A program made the translations under genes and the position numbers. The notes under the pieces were generated by a model, which did not search any database, was not told the origin of the DNA, and saw only the letters and a program-made list of their open reading frames with translations. 64,000 nucleotides of DNA, from NCBI GenBank assembly GCA_021295835.1, contig JAGWBP010000005.1, forward strand, positions 38,139 through 102,138, written 5' to 3'. Source of the DNA: Gemmatimonadota bacterium (GTDB lineage: Bacteria > Gemmatimonadota > Gemmatimonadetes > Longimicrobiales > Gaopeijiaceae). Shown here piece by piece: positions 28,113 through 36,968 of the stretch (position 1 is the stretch's first letter; each line of letters opens with the position of its first letter).

Positions 28113-29020
28113 GACACCGGCGTTGGCGTTGTCACCAGGGTGCGAATGACAGCCACGCGAACCGACTCGACGTTCTCGATCAGGTAGGCAGCCACTGTCG
28201 CGGCCCTGGCCTCATCGGTAAAGACGCCGAAGAGCGCCGTGCCGCTCCCCGTCATGCGCGCCACGACGGCCCCGGCTTCAGCGAGCGAGCGCCTTACGGC
28301 CCCCAGCCTTGGGAAGCGCTCGAAGACCACGCGCTGGAAGTCGTTTCCCTGAACGGCGGCGAGATCACGCCATCCTCCCAAGGGCGCACCTCCCAGGACG
28401 GTCGGCGGTGCCGGCAGAGCCACCCTGGCCGAGAGCTGCCGGTAGGCGCTGGCGGTCGACGAACGCTCGTCGGGAACCACCAGGAGGACGGGCGACGGGG
28501 GGAGTGGAGGGCGAACAAGGAGGCGGTCCCCCCTACCCCACGCAAGGACGGATGCACCCCCCGCCAGGAAGAAGGGGACATCGGACCCGATCGCACCGCC
28601 GAGCTCCAGTAGCTCTGGCCGGTCGAGCGGGTCGCCGTAGAGGGCGTTCAGGGCGGTCAGCGCACCGGCCGCATCCGAGGAGGCGCCGCCCAGACCGGTC
28701 CCCGCCGGAATCGTCTTCCGCAGCGTCAGCTCTACGCCGGGCTCGTGACCTGTTGCGGCAAAGAAGGCGCGTGCGGCGAGCATCGCGGTGTTCCGCTCGG
28801 GATCGCCCAGATCGTCCCTCACTTCGCCGAGGGGGCCTGCCGGTGCGCTCCTCAGCTCGAGCGCGATCCCGGACCCTCCGGGGCGCACCTCGAGCTCGTC
28901 GCAGAGGTCTACAGCCTGGAAGAGCGTCTCGACCTGGTGGTAGCCGGAGTCCTCGCGGGCGATCACCCGCAGGTACAGGTTCAGCTTGGCCGGACAGAGT
29001 ACCGAGACGCCGCCGCTCAT
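28073..29020 (-). CDS. ispE: 4-diphosphocytidyl-2-C-methyl-D-erythritol kinase
   Basis: 315 residues. ATP-dependent 2-phosphorylation in the MEP pathway of isoprenoid precursor synthesis. GHMP-kinase motifs are clear: PAKLNLYLRV at the N-terminus, PAGTGLGGASSDAAGALTAL as ATP loop (about 100-118), and ARMTGSGTALFGVF near the end. The ATG at 29020 overlaps the stop of the flippase gene by four bases. The last residues (SPLDRFARLPTV) and the stop codon are read from a dispersed repeat copy, so the native C-terminus has been replaced. Confidence 0.93.
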   Translation of the reverse strand: MSGGVSVLCPAKLNLYLRVIAREDSGYHQVETLFQAVDLCDELEVRPGGSGIALELRSAPAGPLGEVRDDLGDPERNTAMLAARAFFAATGHEPGVELTLRKTIPAGTGLGGASSDAAGALTALNALYGDPLDRPELLELGGAIGSDVPFFLAGGASVLAWGRGDRLLVRPPLPPSPVLLVVPDERSSTASAYRQLSARVALPAPPTVLGGAPLGGWRDLAAVQGNDFQRVVFERFPRLGAVRRSLAEAGAVVARMTGSGTALFGVFTDEARAATVAAYLIENVESVRVAVIRTLVTTPTPVSSPLDRFARLPTV

Positions 29021-30129
29021 GCGCCGCCACTCCCCTCCCCCACGGTGTCATCCTCTCCGCGACTCCCGCCCAGGCGGACGAGTGACACGCCGAGCCTACG
29101 GGCGTGCCAGAGGCCGATCAGAGTGATCGGAGGGAGTGTGACCGCATGCCACCCGACCGCGAACGCGAGGACCGCCTCCGGGTCGGCGCCGAAGACCTGC
29201 ACAAGTGCAATCGTCACCGCCGCCTGTAGAGTGCCGATGTAGCCTGGCGCTGCCGGAATCGCCGCCGCAAGCGCCGTCGCGACAGTGGTGAGGAGGGCGG
29301 CCGTCAACGGCAGCTCGAGATCGAAGGCGACGAACCCGATCCAGAAGGAGAGTGCCTGCACGAGCCAGACACAGAGGCTCCAGGCGAGGGCCGGAAGCAT
29401 CAGCCGCCACCCTCGCATCGAGGAGAGCCCTTCGGCTACGCCCGCAACGAAGCCGGAGAGCGCCGGGCCCAGCCGACCGATCGGCAGCCTCGAGCTGGCC
29501 AGCTCCACCACTCGGCCACTCTGGGCAGGACGGGCCAGCATAGCCAGCGAGACTATGAGGGCCACGGCGAGGACAGCAGCGGTGCCCCGCGCCGCTGTGG
29601 CGAGCTCGGCCGGGAGCGGCCCGGCCGGAACGGAGGGGCTGTAGAGCGTCGCCAGGAGGAGCAGAAAGACGACGCCCCCGTCCATGAGCCGCTCCACGAC
29701 GAGAGTGGCGAGGGCGGCCGGGAAGCTGACCGGCTCGCAGCGGCTGTAGGCGAAGGCGCGCGCTGGCTCTCCGAGGCGGCCTGAGGGCAGCAGGTTGTTG
29801 CCGGCAAATCCAACCGCGACGGCCGCGAAGCGCGAGCGGAAGGGGCTCCGTGGCTGAACCGGTGCCAGCAGGTAGCGCCACCTAGCCGCCCTCGCCCAGA
29901 ATCCGGCCAACGCCACCACGGACGAGGCGGTGAGCCAGAGGGGGTTGGCGCTCGCGAGATGCTCCAACACTTTCGCGAAGTCGACTTCGCGGAAGAACCA
30001 CCAGAGCACCAGCGCCAGCAGGACGAGGACGGCCCCGAGCGCCCACCACGAGCCCGTGCCGAGCCCCGGAGCACCTACCCGTCCAGTGGGGATGCAGCGC
30101 TGCTCGAATTCCGTGGGAGGCTTGTCCAC
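29017..30129 (-). CDS. Flippase-like integral membrane protein (UPF0104/LPG-synthase membrane domain)
   Basis: About 370 residues with eight or more membrane segments and family-typical motifs: VGFAGNNLLPSGRLGEPARA, LATLVVERLMDGGVVFLLLL and IPAAPGYIGTLQAAVTIAL. This matches the lysylphosphatidylglycerol synthase/AglD-type membrane domain, which moves or modifies lipids. The catalytic synthase domain is absent. Members of this stand-alone type are proposed lipid flippases. The first credible start (GTG, 30129) lies inside module X of a dispersed repeat, so the native start may have been displaced. Confidence 0.82.
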   Translation of the reverse strand: MDKPPTEFEQRCIPTGRVGAPGLGTGSWWALGAVLVLLALVLWWFFREVDFAKVLEHLASANPLWLTASSVVALAGFWARAARWRYLLAPVQPRSPFRSRFAAVAVGFAGNNLLPSGRLGEPARAFAYSRCEPVSFPAALATLVVERLMDGGVVFLLLLATLYSPSVPAGPLPAELATAARGTAAVLAVALIVSLAMLARPAQSGRVVELASSRLPIGRLGPALSGFVAGVAEGLSSMRGWRLMLPALAWSLCVWLVQALSFWIGFVAFDLELPLTAALLTTVATALAAAIPAAPGYIGTLQAAVTIALVQVFGADPEAVLAFAVGWHAVTLPPITLIGLWHARRLGVSLVRLGGSRGEDDTVGEGSGGA

Positions 30130-30388
30130 GGGCTGCCGCAGTCCGTGGACAGTCTCGCGCGAGCACCGAGAGCGGCGAAGCGCTCCGCTGGCAAGGCGCG
30201 ACGAAGGGCTGGTAGCAGCGCTACCGGCCCAAGGAGCAACGCAGAGCGAAGCCATGGGTAAGGGCATTGTAAACCATGGGTTACATACTGTAAAGCATAC
30301 ATTACACCGTGGGTTGGCCGAGCGAAGCGGTCCAGCGGGGATGCAGCGCCGCTCGAATGCCGTGGGAGGTTTGTCCACGGGCTGCTAG
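30081..30388 (+). repeat. Most complete copy of the composite dispersed repeat (X-Y-A-X)
   Basis: Order: X (30081-30136), Y (from 30137), A (30268-30306), X again (30330-30386). X copies are ~56 bp and nearly identical. Their right end, TGTCCACGGGCTGC, forms a 14-bp inverted repeat with the start of Y, GCAGTCCGTGGACA, with a one-base spacer and one G-T mismatch (30123-30151). Y holds the hairpin GGTAGC-AGC-GCTACC. A holds palindromes at 30268-30285 and 30289-30306. The X-to-X period is ~249 bp. It lies between pdxJ and the flippase gene and contains the end of one and the start of the other. Confidence 0.85.
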
Positions 30389-31155
30389 TAGCCGATCGGC
30401 GGGACCCACTCTCCCGGAGTGGCAACCCATGCGGGAGACTCCAGCACCAGCGACCGCATCTCGCGGACCGCCCGCTCCATCCCCACCAGGACGGCGCGCG
30501 ACACGACGGAGTGCCCGATGTTGAGCTCCTCGACACACGGGAGGGCGGCGACCGGCGCGACGTTCTCGTAGGTGAGACCGTGGCCAGCGTGGACGGCGAG
30601 GCCGAGGCCGTGCCCGACCGCCGCGGCATCCTTCAGCCGAGTCAGACCCCGCTCCCTGGCCGCATCGCCCCTGGCGCCCGCGTACTCGCCGGTGTGCAGC
30701 TCCACCGCATTCGCGCCAAGCGCCGCCGAGCGCTCGACCGACTCCAAGTCGGGGTCGATGAAGAGGGCGGTCCGGGTGCCCGCAGCGGCGAGGCGTCCGA
30801 GCGCCCGGCCTACCCCCGCCCGCACCGAGGCGGAAGCCAGGTCGAGCCCCCCCTCGGTGGTCACCTCCTCTCGGTTCTCGGGGACGAGCGTCGCCTGCAT
30901 CGGCGCGACCTCGACGGCGATCTCCACCATGGCTGCGGTGGCTGCGACCTCGAGATTCAGCCCGGTGCGCACCGTCTCTGCGAGCAGCCGCACATCGCGG
31001 TCGCCGATGTGGCGCCGATCCTCGCGGAGGTGCACCGTGATGCCGTCGGCGCCACCCAGCTCGGCGAGCACGGCCGCGCGCACCGGGTCGGGCTCGTCGG
31101 TGCGGCGCGCCTGCCGTACGGTGGCCACATGGTCGATGTTGATGTAGAGCCTCAT
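30385..31155 (-). CDS. pdxJ: Pyridoxine 5'-phosphate synthase
   Basis: 256 residues. Condenses 1-deoxyxylulose 5-phosphate with 3-amino-2-oxopropyl phosphate in the DXP-dependent vitamin B6 pathway. PdxJ signatures are present: [16 protein letters not shown] at the N-terminus, [18 protein letters not shown], and the phosphate-binding [11 protein letters not shown] and [16 protein letters not shown]. The ATG at 31155 begins at the conserved motif. The protein ends WVPPIGY, and its TAG is followed immediately by CAGCCCGTGGAC, the end of module X. No pdxA is nearby. Confidence 0.95.
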   Translation of the reverse strand: MRLYINIDHVATVRQARRTDEPDPVRAAVLAELGGADGITVHLREDRRHIGDRDVRLLAETVRTGLNLEVAATAAMVEIAVEVAPMQATLVPENREEVTTEGGLDLASASVRAGVGRALGRLAAAGTRTALFIDPDLESVERSAALGANAVELHTGEYAGARGDAARERGLTRLKDAAAVGHGLGLAVHAGHGLTYENVAPVAALPCVEELNIGHSVVSRAVLVGMERAVREMRSLVLESPAWVATPGEWVPPIGY

Positions 31156-31199
31156 CCCGGTCCTCGTTGTGCGTGCCGCGTGCGCGGCGACCAAGTAAG

Positions 31200-32531
31200 C
31201 TACCTCCCTGGCCACTCCGCGACCCGCACGCCAGCGTGCGCGCGCAGACGCCCGATCAGGGCGCGAGAGGCCCTGGCGACGACCGTCACGGTGCTGCCGT
31301 CCTCGGTGCGAGAGAGGACGTCGCCCCCCTCGTAGAGAGAGGCCAGCACCCCGCCCTCGGCGACGGGCAGCCACACGCGCACCTTGCGCCACCGCTCCCT
31401 AGCGCGCCTGCGTAGCGCCGACCGAAGCGGCTCCAGGGTGGCTGGAGCGAGCGCCGAGGTGTAGATCGCCCGCCCCTCGCCACCCGGGTCGGCAAGTGCG
31501 CGGAGCGCCATCATCTCCTCGTCGCCCAGCAGGTCGACCTTGTTGTAGACCGTGAGAACAGCGCGGTCGGCGAGCCCCATCTCTGCGAGGGTCGCGCGGA
31601 CCACCCCCGCCTGTACGTCTCGCTGGGGGTGCGACGCGTCGACCACATGCAGGAGCAGATCCGCCTCGCGCGCCTCCGCTAGAGTGGATCGGAAGGAGGC
31701 AACGAGGTGGTGCGGGAGCTTCCGAATGAACCCGACCGTGTCGGTCACGAGAGCCTCGCGCCGATCGCCCAGATCCACGAGGCGCGTCGAGGCGTCCAGC
31801 GTCGCGAAGAGTCTGTCCTCAACGTTCTGCTCCTTCCCAGAGAGCGCCTGCAGGAGCGAAGACTTGCCCGTGTTGGTGTACCCCACTAGCGTCGCGCGAA
31901 AGGAGTCCGCGCGGCCCTTGCGCCGCGTGGCCTCGGCTCGCGAGACGGCAGCCAGCTTGCGGCGTAGGTCGGCGATGCGCCTCCCGATCAGGCGCTTGTC
32001 GACCTCGAGCTGCGTCTCGCCCGGACCGCGTAGTCCAATGCCGCCCCGAATGCGCGAGAGGTGGACCCACATCCGCCGGAGGCGCGGCAGGAGGTACTGA
32101 AGCTGCGCCAGCTCGACCTGCAGGCGGGCCTCGTAGCTCCGGGCCCGGGTCGCGAAGATGTCGAGAATCAGTTCCGTCCGATCCAGGACCCTCACCCCGC
32201 AGAGCTTCTCGAGGTTGCGGGCCTGGGCGGGCGTGAGCTCGTCGTCGAAGACAACCAGCTCGGCCTCCTTCGCGCCAACCATTTCGGCGAGCTTCCGCGC
32301 CTTGCCGCTCCCCAGGTAGTAGCGGGCCCGCGGCGCGTCCAGGATCTGCACGATCTCGCCTACCACCTCAGCGCCAGCCGTGTCGGCGAGGCGCTCCAGC
32401 TCGGCTAGGTGTTCGCGGGCGCTGGATTTCCCGCCGTCCGGGCGCGGGACCGCGACCAGGATGGCGCGCTCGACCGCCGGGCCCGCCTCGGAGTCGCCAT
32501 CAGGCCGGGGGTAGTGTATCCGCCCTGTCAA
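31200..32531 (-). CDS. hflX: GTPase HflX (ribosome-associated)
   Basis: About 443 residues from a TTG at 32531. HflX splits stalled or heat-damaged ribosomes. The N-terminal glycine-rich domain has [12 protein letters not shown] and the middle [20 protein letters not shown]. The invariant [15 protein letters not shown] precedes the GTPase domain: G1 [15 protein letters not shown]2/G3 TLDAS and [21 protein letters not shown]4 NKVDL. The TTGA overlaps the stop of cca, indicating coupling. A longer frame upstream overlaps cca and is unlikely. Confidence 0.93.
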   Translation of the reverse strand: MTGRIHYPRPDGDSEAGPAVERAILVAVPRPDGGKSSAREHLAELERLADTAGAEVVGEIVQILDAPRARYYLGSGKARKLAEMVGAKEAELVVFDDELTPAQARNLEKLCGVRVLDRTELILDIFATRARSYEARLQVELAQLQYLLPRLRRMWVHLSRIRGGIGLRGPGETQLEVDKRLIGRRIADLRRKLAAVSRAEATRRKGRADSFRATLVGYTNTGKSSLLQALSGKEQNVEDRLFATLDASTRLVDLGDRREALVTDTVGFIRKLPHHLVASFRSTLAEAREADLLLHVVDASHPQRDVQAGVVRATLAEMGLADRAVLTVYNKVDLLGDEEMMALRALADPGGEGRAIYTSALAPATLEPLRSALRRRARERWRKVRVWLPVAEGGVLASLYEGGDVLSRTEDGSTVTVVARASRALIGRLRAHAGVRVAEWPGR

Positions 32532-33871
32532 CGTCGCTTCCCGGTGGAGGCGGCCAGCACGCCGTCTGGGTCGAGCCCGTCCGCCATCTCGAGGAGCGCC
32601 GAGCGCGTGTTCAGCGAAGGGTCGATCCACACCGACTCGAGCAGCGCGGCGAGGGCAGCGCCGAGCGCCGGGCCGGGCCGCCAGCCGCGCGCCAGGAGGA
32701 CGGTGCCGGAAATCTCGAGCTCCTCAGTCCGCATGGGTATGCCCGCGTCGAGGTCGCGCTCGATCGCCGCGATCGCCTGCTGCACCTCCCGGTGCCCTTC
32801 TGCAGCGACAGCTTGCGAGTGCGCACGCCATACCCGGAAGGCGTCGGAGAGGGCAGTCGGCGAGGAGCGCGCGGCCGCCGCCATCCACCGCCGCCGAAGC
32901 AAGTCGTCGCGGAGCCCCGTGGGGGGTGCCAGTCCGCTCTCGACCACCGCGCAGACTCGCCGCACCTCGGCGTTCGAGAATCGGAGCCGCTCGAGGAGCG
33001 CGGCGACCCGGTCGGGATCGGGGGCCGGTCCCATGCCGTGCAGGAGGAGCGCGGCCAGGCGCGGCAGCTCCGGCTCCCGCCCCTTCAGCGCATCCGCCGT
33101 TACTAGAGCCGCGTCCCCGATTCCGCCTTCCAGCTCGGGGAGCAGCTTCTCGACCACGCCCGCGCTCAGGTAGAGCCCAAGCGCCCGGGAAGGCCGCGGC
33201 CCTCCGAGGACCTTTAGGATCTCTTCGCGGACGCGCTCCGCCGAGAGGATACCCAGCCCCGCGACCGCCTCGACGAGAGCCGCCCAGGTCTCGGCTTCGA
33301 TCTCAAGGCCAAGACTCCCCGCGAAGCGAAGTCCTCGGAGAACGCGCAGACGGTCCTCGGTGAAGCGGAGCCGAGCGTCGCCCACCGCCCGCAGGATTCC
33401 TCTGGCCAAGTCCTCGCGACCGCCGTGGGGATCGACGAGCGCCCTGCGGAGCGGATGCCAAGCCATTGCGTTCACGGTGAAGTCGCGGCGAGCGAGGTCC
33501 TCGTCGATCGAACTGGCGAATGCCACCACCGCCCTGCGCCCGTCGGTCGAGATGTCCCGTCGAAAGGTGGTGACCTCGTAGAGCCGGCTGTCGGCGCCGA
33601 ATACGCCGATGGTCCCGTGCCTCTCACCCAGAGGTACCGTGCGCCGGAAGATCCCGCGCACCTCGCCCGGAGTGGCGCGAGTGGCCAGATCCCAGTCCTC
33701 GGGCGCGCGGCGCTTTCCCCATACGGCGTCCCTCACGCCGCCGCCTACCGTCCACGTCTCGAAGCTGGCCTCCTCGAGCTTCGCGACCAGCTCGCGCACC
33801 GCTGCGGGCACCTCGATTTGGACGGTCGCCGCAGCGCGGCCGCCCACCTGCCGACCCGAGCCCTGGGTCAC
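32528..33871 (-). CDS. cca: tRNA nucleotidyltransferase / poly(A) polymerase family
   Basis: 447 residues. Adds or repairs the 3'-CCA of tRNAs, or adds A tails. Neither of the two tRNA genes in the window encodes CCA, which fits a CCA-adding role. Class II motifs are present: VGGGVRDAVWG and DWDLAT (catalytic carboxylates), FTVNAMAW, DPHGGREDLARGILRAVGD and LRFTEDRLRVLRGLRFAGSL with the RRD-type region. The start is a GTG at 33871 overlapping the upstream stop by four bases. The C-terminal half is helical and poorly conserved. Confidence 0.9.
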   Translation of the reverse strand: MTQGSGRQVGGRAAATVQIEVPAAVRELVAKLEEASFETWTVGGGVRDAVWGKRRAPEDWDLATRATPGEVRGIFRRTVPLGERHGTIGVFGADSRLYEVTTFRRDISTDGRRAVVAFASSIDEDLARRDFTVNAMAWHPLRRALVDPHGGREDLARGILRAVGDARLRFTEDRLRVLRGLRFAGSLGLEIEAETWAALVEAVAGLGILSAERVREEILKVLGGPRPSRALGLYLSAGVVEKLLPELEGGIGDAALVTADALKGREPELPRLAALLLHGMGPAPDPDRVAALLERLRFSNAEVRRVCAVVESGLAPPTGLRDDLLRRRWMAAAARSSPTALSDAFRVWRAHSQAVAAEGHREVQQAIAAIERDLDAGIPMRTEELEISGTVLLARGWRPGPALGAALAALLESVWIDPSLNTRSALLEMADGLDPDGVLAASTGKRR

Positions 33872-34164
33872 TCTGGCGGCCCCGCCCCCGGTGCTTCCGC
33901 AACCTGCGCGAGTATGTGTTCGATGCCGTCTCCGGTGCCCTCCGTCACCTCCCAGAGGCAGGCGTACGTGACGTAGGCGTCGGCGGAGAGGAGCGAGAAC
34001 GCCGTCGCGCGATCGGCAGGGTCGCTCCGCTCGACCGCCTCGAGCTCGACCATGGCCGCGTCCAGGAGCGCCGTCAGCGAGACCTGCGCCTGGGCCCGCA
34101 GGCGACTACAAAGGGCTGAAGGGACGCTCCCGCCACGCGAGTCGATCCACTCGCCGATGGTCAC
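33868..34164 (-). CDS. Small hypothetical protein between alaS and cca
   Basis: 98 residues, acidic and helix-rich (LTALLDAAMVELEAVERSDP, then LLSADAYVTYACLWEVTEGT), with no signal or membrane segment. I do not recognise it. The start is a GTG at 34164 with only a weak ribosome site. Its stop overlaps the cca start, which supports it being a real, coupled gene. Confidence 0.6.
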   Translation of the reverse strand: MTIGEWIDSRGGSVPSALCSRLRAQAQVSLTALLDAAMVELEAVERSDPADRATAFSLLSADAYVTYACLWEVTEGTGDGIEHILAQVAEAPGAGPPE

Positions 34165-34177
34165 GCGTCTGAAGCCG

Positions 34178-34200
34178 GGAGGGTACTGTCCACGGGCTAG
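34178..34200 (+). repeat. Module X end relic at the alaS stop
   Basis: GGGAGGGTACTGTCCACGGG, then CTAG, is a shortened right end of module X. On the minus strand the alaS stop TAG is followed directly by CCCGTGGACAG. Confidence 0.6.
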
Positions 34201-36875
34201 CCCTTGACCAAATTGGTCAGAATTTTCGCCCCGCTCCGCACCACCTCGTCCAGACCCCTCGGATCGCCGACGCCCGCCTGCGCGCTGTGCGCGCGGCCGC
34301 CTCCCCGGCCGCCGACCTTGGACGCGAACTCTCGGACGACGGAATCCGCCCTCAGCCCCGCCGCGACGGCGACGTCGCTGGCAAAGGCGAAGAGGGCGCA
34401 CTTTCCGCCCGTCATCTGGGCGGCGACCACCGCCACCCCGGCACCCGGCACCCGCCGGTAGCGGTCGCCCCATTCGCGCGCGTCCGACGCGCCCCGGAGC
34501 TGCAGTCGCACACCTCGATACTGGAGAGTGCGTCCGGCCGCCTCGAAGCTGGCCTCGGCGAGGATCTCGCCTCCGCCGCCGCCCTGCTGCAGCGCGTCCA
34601 CCAGCTCTTCCAGCTCAGCATTGGCCGCGTGGAGCTCTGCCACTCTGCGCTCTACGCCCTCGGGCGAGCATTTCAGCAGCTCGGCGAGACCCTTCACGCG
34701 CCTCCGGTAGCCGCCCAGGTGCGATGTGGCTGCGCGGCCGGTAAGCGCCTCGATCCGTCGCACGCCCGCCGCCACGCCAGTCTCCGACACAATGACGAAC
34801 GGGCCGATCTCGCCGGTGTGGCGGACATGGGTGCCTCCGCAGAGCTCGGCGGAGACGCCAGGAATCTCGACGACGCGCACCTCTTCGCCGTACTTCTCCC
34901 CGAAGAGCGCAATCGCTCCGTCGGCCACCGCCTCCGCGTAGGGCTTGAGCGTGGCCGTCACGGGATGGCTCGCCCACGCGCCTTCCGAAACCAGACGCCC
35001 GACCTCGCCGAGCTCGTCTGCTTCGAGAGGTGCCGTATGTGCGAAGTCAAAGCGCAGCCGGGCGGGCGCGACCAGCGAGCCGCGTTGGCGCACATGCGCT
35101 CCCAGAACCGACCTGAGCGCGGCGTGGAGGAGGTGAGTGGCGGTGTGGCTGCGCTCGACGTCCCGTCGGCGCCGAGGGTCAACGGCCGCCTCCACCGCAG
35201 ATCCGCGCGCGCGTCGAGAGTCGTAATCGCCCGAGACCGCGCCCCGTACGAGATAGACTCCGCCCCGCTCCACCGTTCGCTCGACTTCGAGGGCCCAGCG
35301 GCCTTCCAGCTCCCGCACCGTCCCCCGGTCGGCAACCTGCCCGCCGGCCTCGGCGTAGAAGGGGCGCTCGCGGAGCACCAGCTCCGCTCCGCCATCCCGG
35401 TCGCCCCTGGCGTGGAGCACCTCCGTCCGGGTGGTCAGCACATCGTATCCAACGAATGCCGACACGAGCCCCGCGTCCTCCAGCTCCCCGTCTCGGTCCG
35501 GCGCGATACCGGCCGCCGAAGGCACCTCGCCTCCCTTCCCCTCGATCGCGGCGGCGCGGGAACGTCGACGCTGCTCCTCCATGGCAGCCGCGAAGCCTTC
35601 CTCGTCCACCCCGTATCCGCGCTCCTCGGCCACCAGGCGCGTCAGGTCTAGGGGAAAACCGAAGGTGTCGTACAGCTTGAAGGCCTCTGCCCCGGGTATC
35701 GCGGGCCACCTGTCCCCGTCTCGCCGGCGCGGCGGCGCAAGCCGGGCGAGTCTCTCCATGCCTCCGTCCACCGTGGCCAGAAAGCGCCGCTCCTCTGCCA
35801 GGACGCTGGAGACGATGGCGTCTCGCGCGGACTCTAGCTCGGGATACGCGGCGCCCATCTCGTCGATCGCCGCGCCCGCCACCTTGGCGAGCGTCGGGTC
35901 GCGCCTGCCCAGTAGCCAAGCGTGTCGCACCGCCCGGCGGAGAATGCGGCGAAGCACGTAGCCGCGCCCTTCGTTCGCAGGGTAGACGCCGTCGGCGAGT
36001 AGGAAGGCGCATGCCCGCGCGTGGTCGGCTAGCACTCGGTATGAGACACCCTTCCGCGAGCCGGGCTCGTAGCCCCTCCCGACCACCTCGGCCACGCGAT
36101 CGATCAGCGGCAGAAAAAGATCGGTGTGGTAGTTCGAGTCCGCGCCCTGCATGACCGAGGCGAGACGCTCGAGGCCCAGCCCGGTATCGATGCTCGGGGC
36201 GGGCAGCGGCGCCTGGATGCCGTCGGCCCCCCGGTCGAACTGCATGAAGACGAGGTTCCAGAGCTCCAGTAGCTCGCCAATCTCGCTCAGCCGCTCAAAG
36301 TCGGACTGCGAGATTTCCGCGCTGGCCTCGGCCGCCGGTCGGAGATCGTAGTGAATCTCCGAGCAGGGTCCGCAAGGTCCGGTGTCGGCCATCTGCCAGA
36401 AGTTCTCCCGATCGCCCATCCGGAATACTCGGCTTCGCGGGACTCCCGCGACTTCGCCCCATAGCTCGGCAGCCTCGTCGTCGCTCCGGTGCACCGTGAC
36501 GTACATCCGGTCGCGGTCGAGCCCCATCTCGTCGGTCAGGAAGCCCCACGCGTACTCGATCGCCTCGGCCTTGAAGTAGTCGCCGAAGGAGAAGTTCCCC
36601 AGCATCTCGAAGAAGGTGTGGTGGCGTGCCGTGCGGCCCACCTCCTCGAGATCGTTGTGCTTGCCTCCGGCACGCACGCACTTCTGGGCGGTGGCGGCTC
36701 GCCTGTACCGCGGGACCTCCAGCCCGAGGAAGACCTCCTTGAACTGGACCATCCCCGCGTTGGTGAAGAGTAGCGTCGGGTCGTTGGCCGGGACCAACGG
36801 AGAGCTGGGCCGCTCAGCGTGACCCCGCGCGACGAAGTAGTCGACAAAGCGCTGGCGGATCGCTGATGACTTCAT
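34197..36875 (-). CDS. alaS: Alanyl-tRNA synthetase
   Basis: 892 residues, a normal length. Charges tRNA-Ala. The class II core is at the N-terminus (SSAIRQRFVDYFVARGHAER, PTLLFTNAGMVQFKEVFLG, RHHTFFEMLGNFSFGDYFK). The editing domain carries the zinc-type HTATHLLHAALRSVLG and the CGGTHVRHTGEIG histidine/cysteine motif. The C-terminal DHHA1 domain has KVGGRGGGRAHSAQAGVGDP. The ATG at 36875 (MKSSAIRQRF) is the family-typical start. The end (KG, then TAG) abuts a repeat relic. Confidence 0.97.
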   Translation of the reverse strand: MKSSAIRQRFVDYFVARGHAERPSSPLVPANDPTLLFTNAGMVQFKEVFLGLEVPRYRRAATAQKCVRAGGKHNDLEEVGRTARHHTFFEMLGNFSFGDYFKAEAIEYAWGFLTDEMGLDRDRMYVTVHRSDDEAAELWGEVAGVPRSRVFRMGDRENFWQMADTGPCGPCSEIHYDLRPAAEASAEISQSDFERLSEIGELLELWNLVFMQFDRGADGIQAPLPAPSIDTGLGLERLASVMQGADSNYHTDLFLPLIDRVAEVVGRGYEPGSRKGVSYRVLADHARACAFLLADGVYPANEGRGYVLRRILRRAVRHAWLLGRRDPTLAKVAGAAIDEMGAAYPELESARDAIVSSVLAEERRFLATVDGGMERLARLAPPRRRDGDRWPAIPGAEAFKLYDTFGFPLDLTRLVAEERGYGVDEEGFAAAMEEQRRRSRAAAIEGKGGEVPSAAGIAPDRDGELEDAGLVSAFVGYDVLTTRTEVLHARGDRDGGAELVLRERPFYAEAGGQVADRGTVRELEGRWALEVERTVERGGVYLVRGAVSGDYDSRRARGSAVEAAVDPRRRRDVERSHTATHLLHAALRSVLGAHVRQRGSLVAPARLRFDFAHTAPLEADELGEVGRLVSEGAWASHPVTATLKPYAEAVADGAIALFGEKYGEEVRVVEIPGVSAELCGGTHVRHTGEIGPFVIVSETGVAAGVRRIEALTGRAATSHLGGYRRRVKGLAELLKCSPEGVERRVAELHAANAELEELVDALQQGGGGGEILAEASFEAAGRTLQYRGVRLQLRGASDAREWGDRYRRVPGAGVAVVAAQMTGGKCALFAFASDVAVAAGLRADSVVREFASKVGGRGGGRAHSAQAGVGDPRGLDEVVRSGAKILTNLVKG

Positions 36876-36968
36876 GCAGGGAAGTCTCGAAAACGCCGGG
36901 CCAAGCCGCAACCCGGCGCGGGTCCGCTCGCTGACCTCTGCTGACGCCCGCCGTCCGCTCAGTCCTCG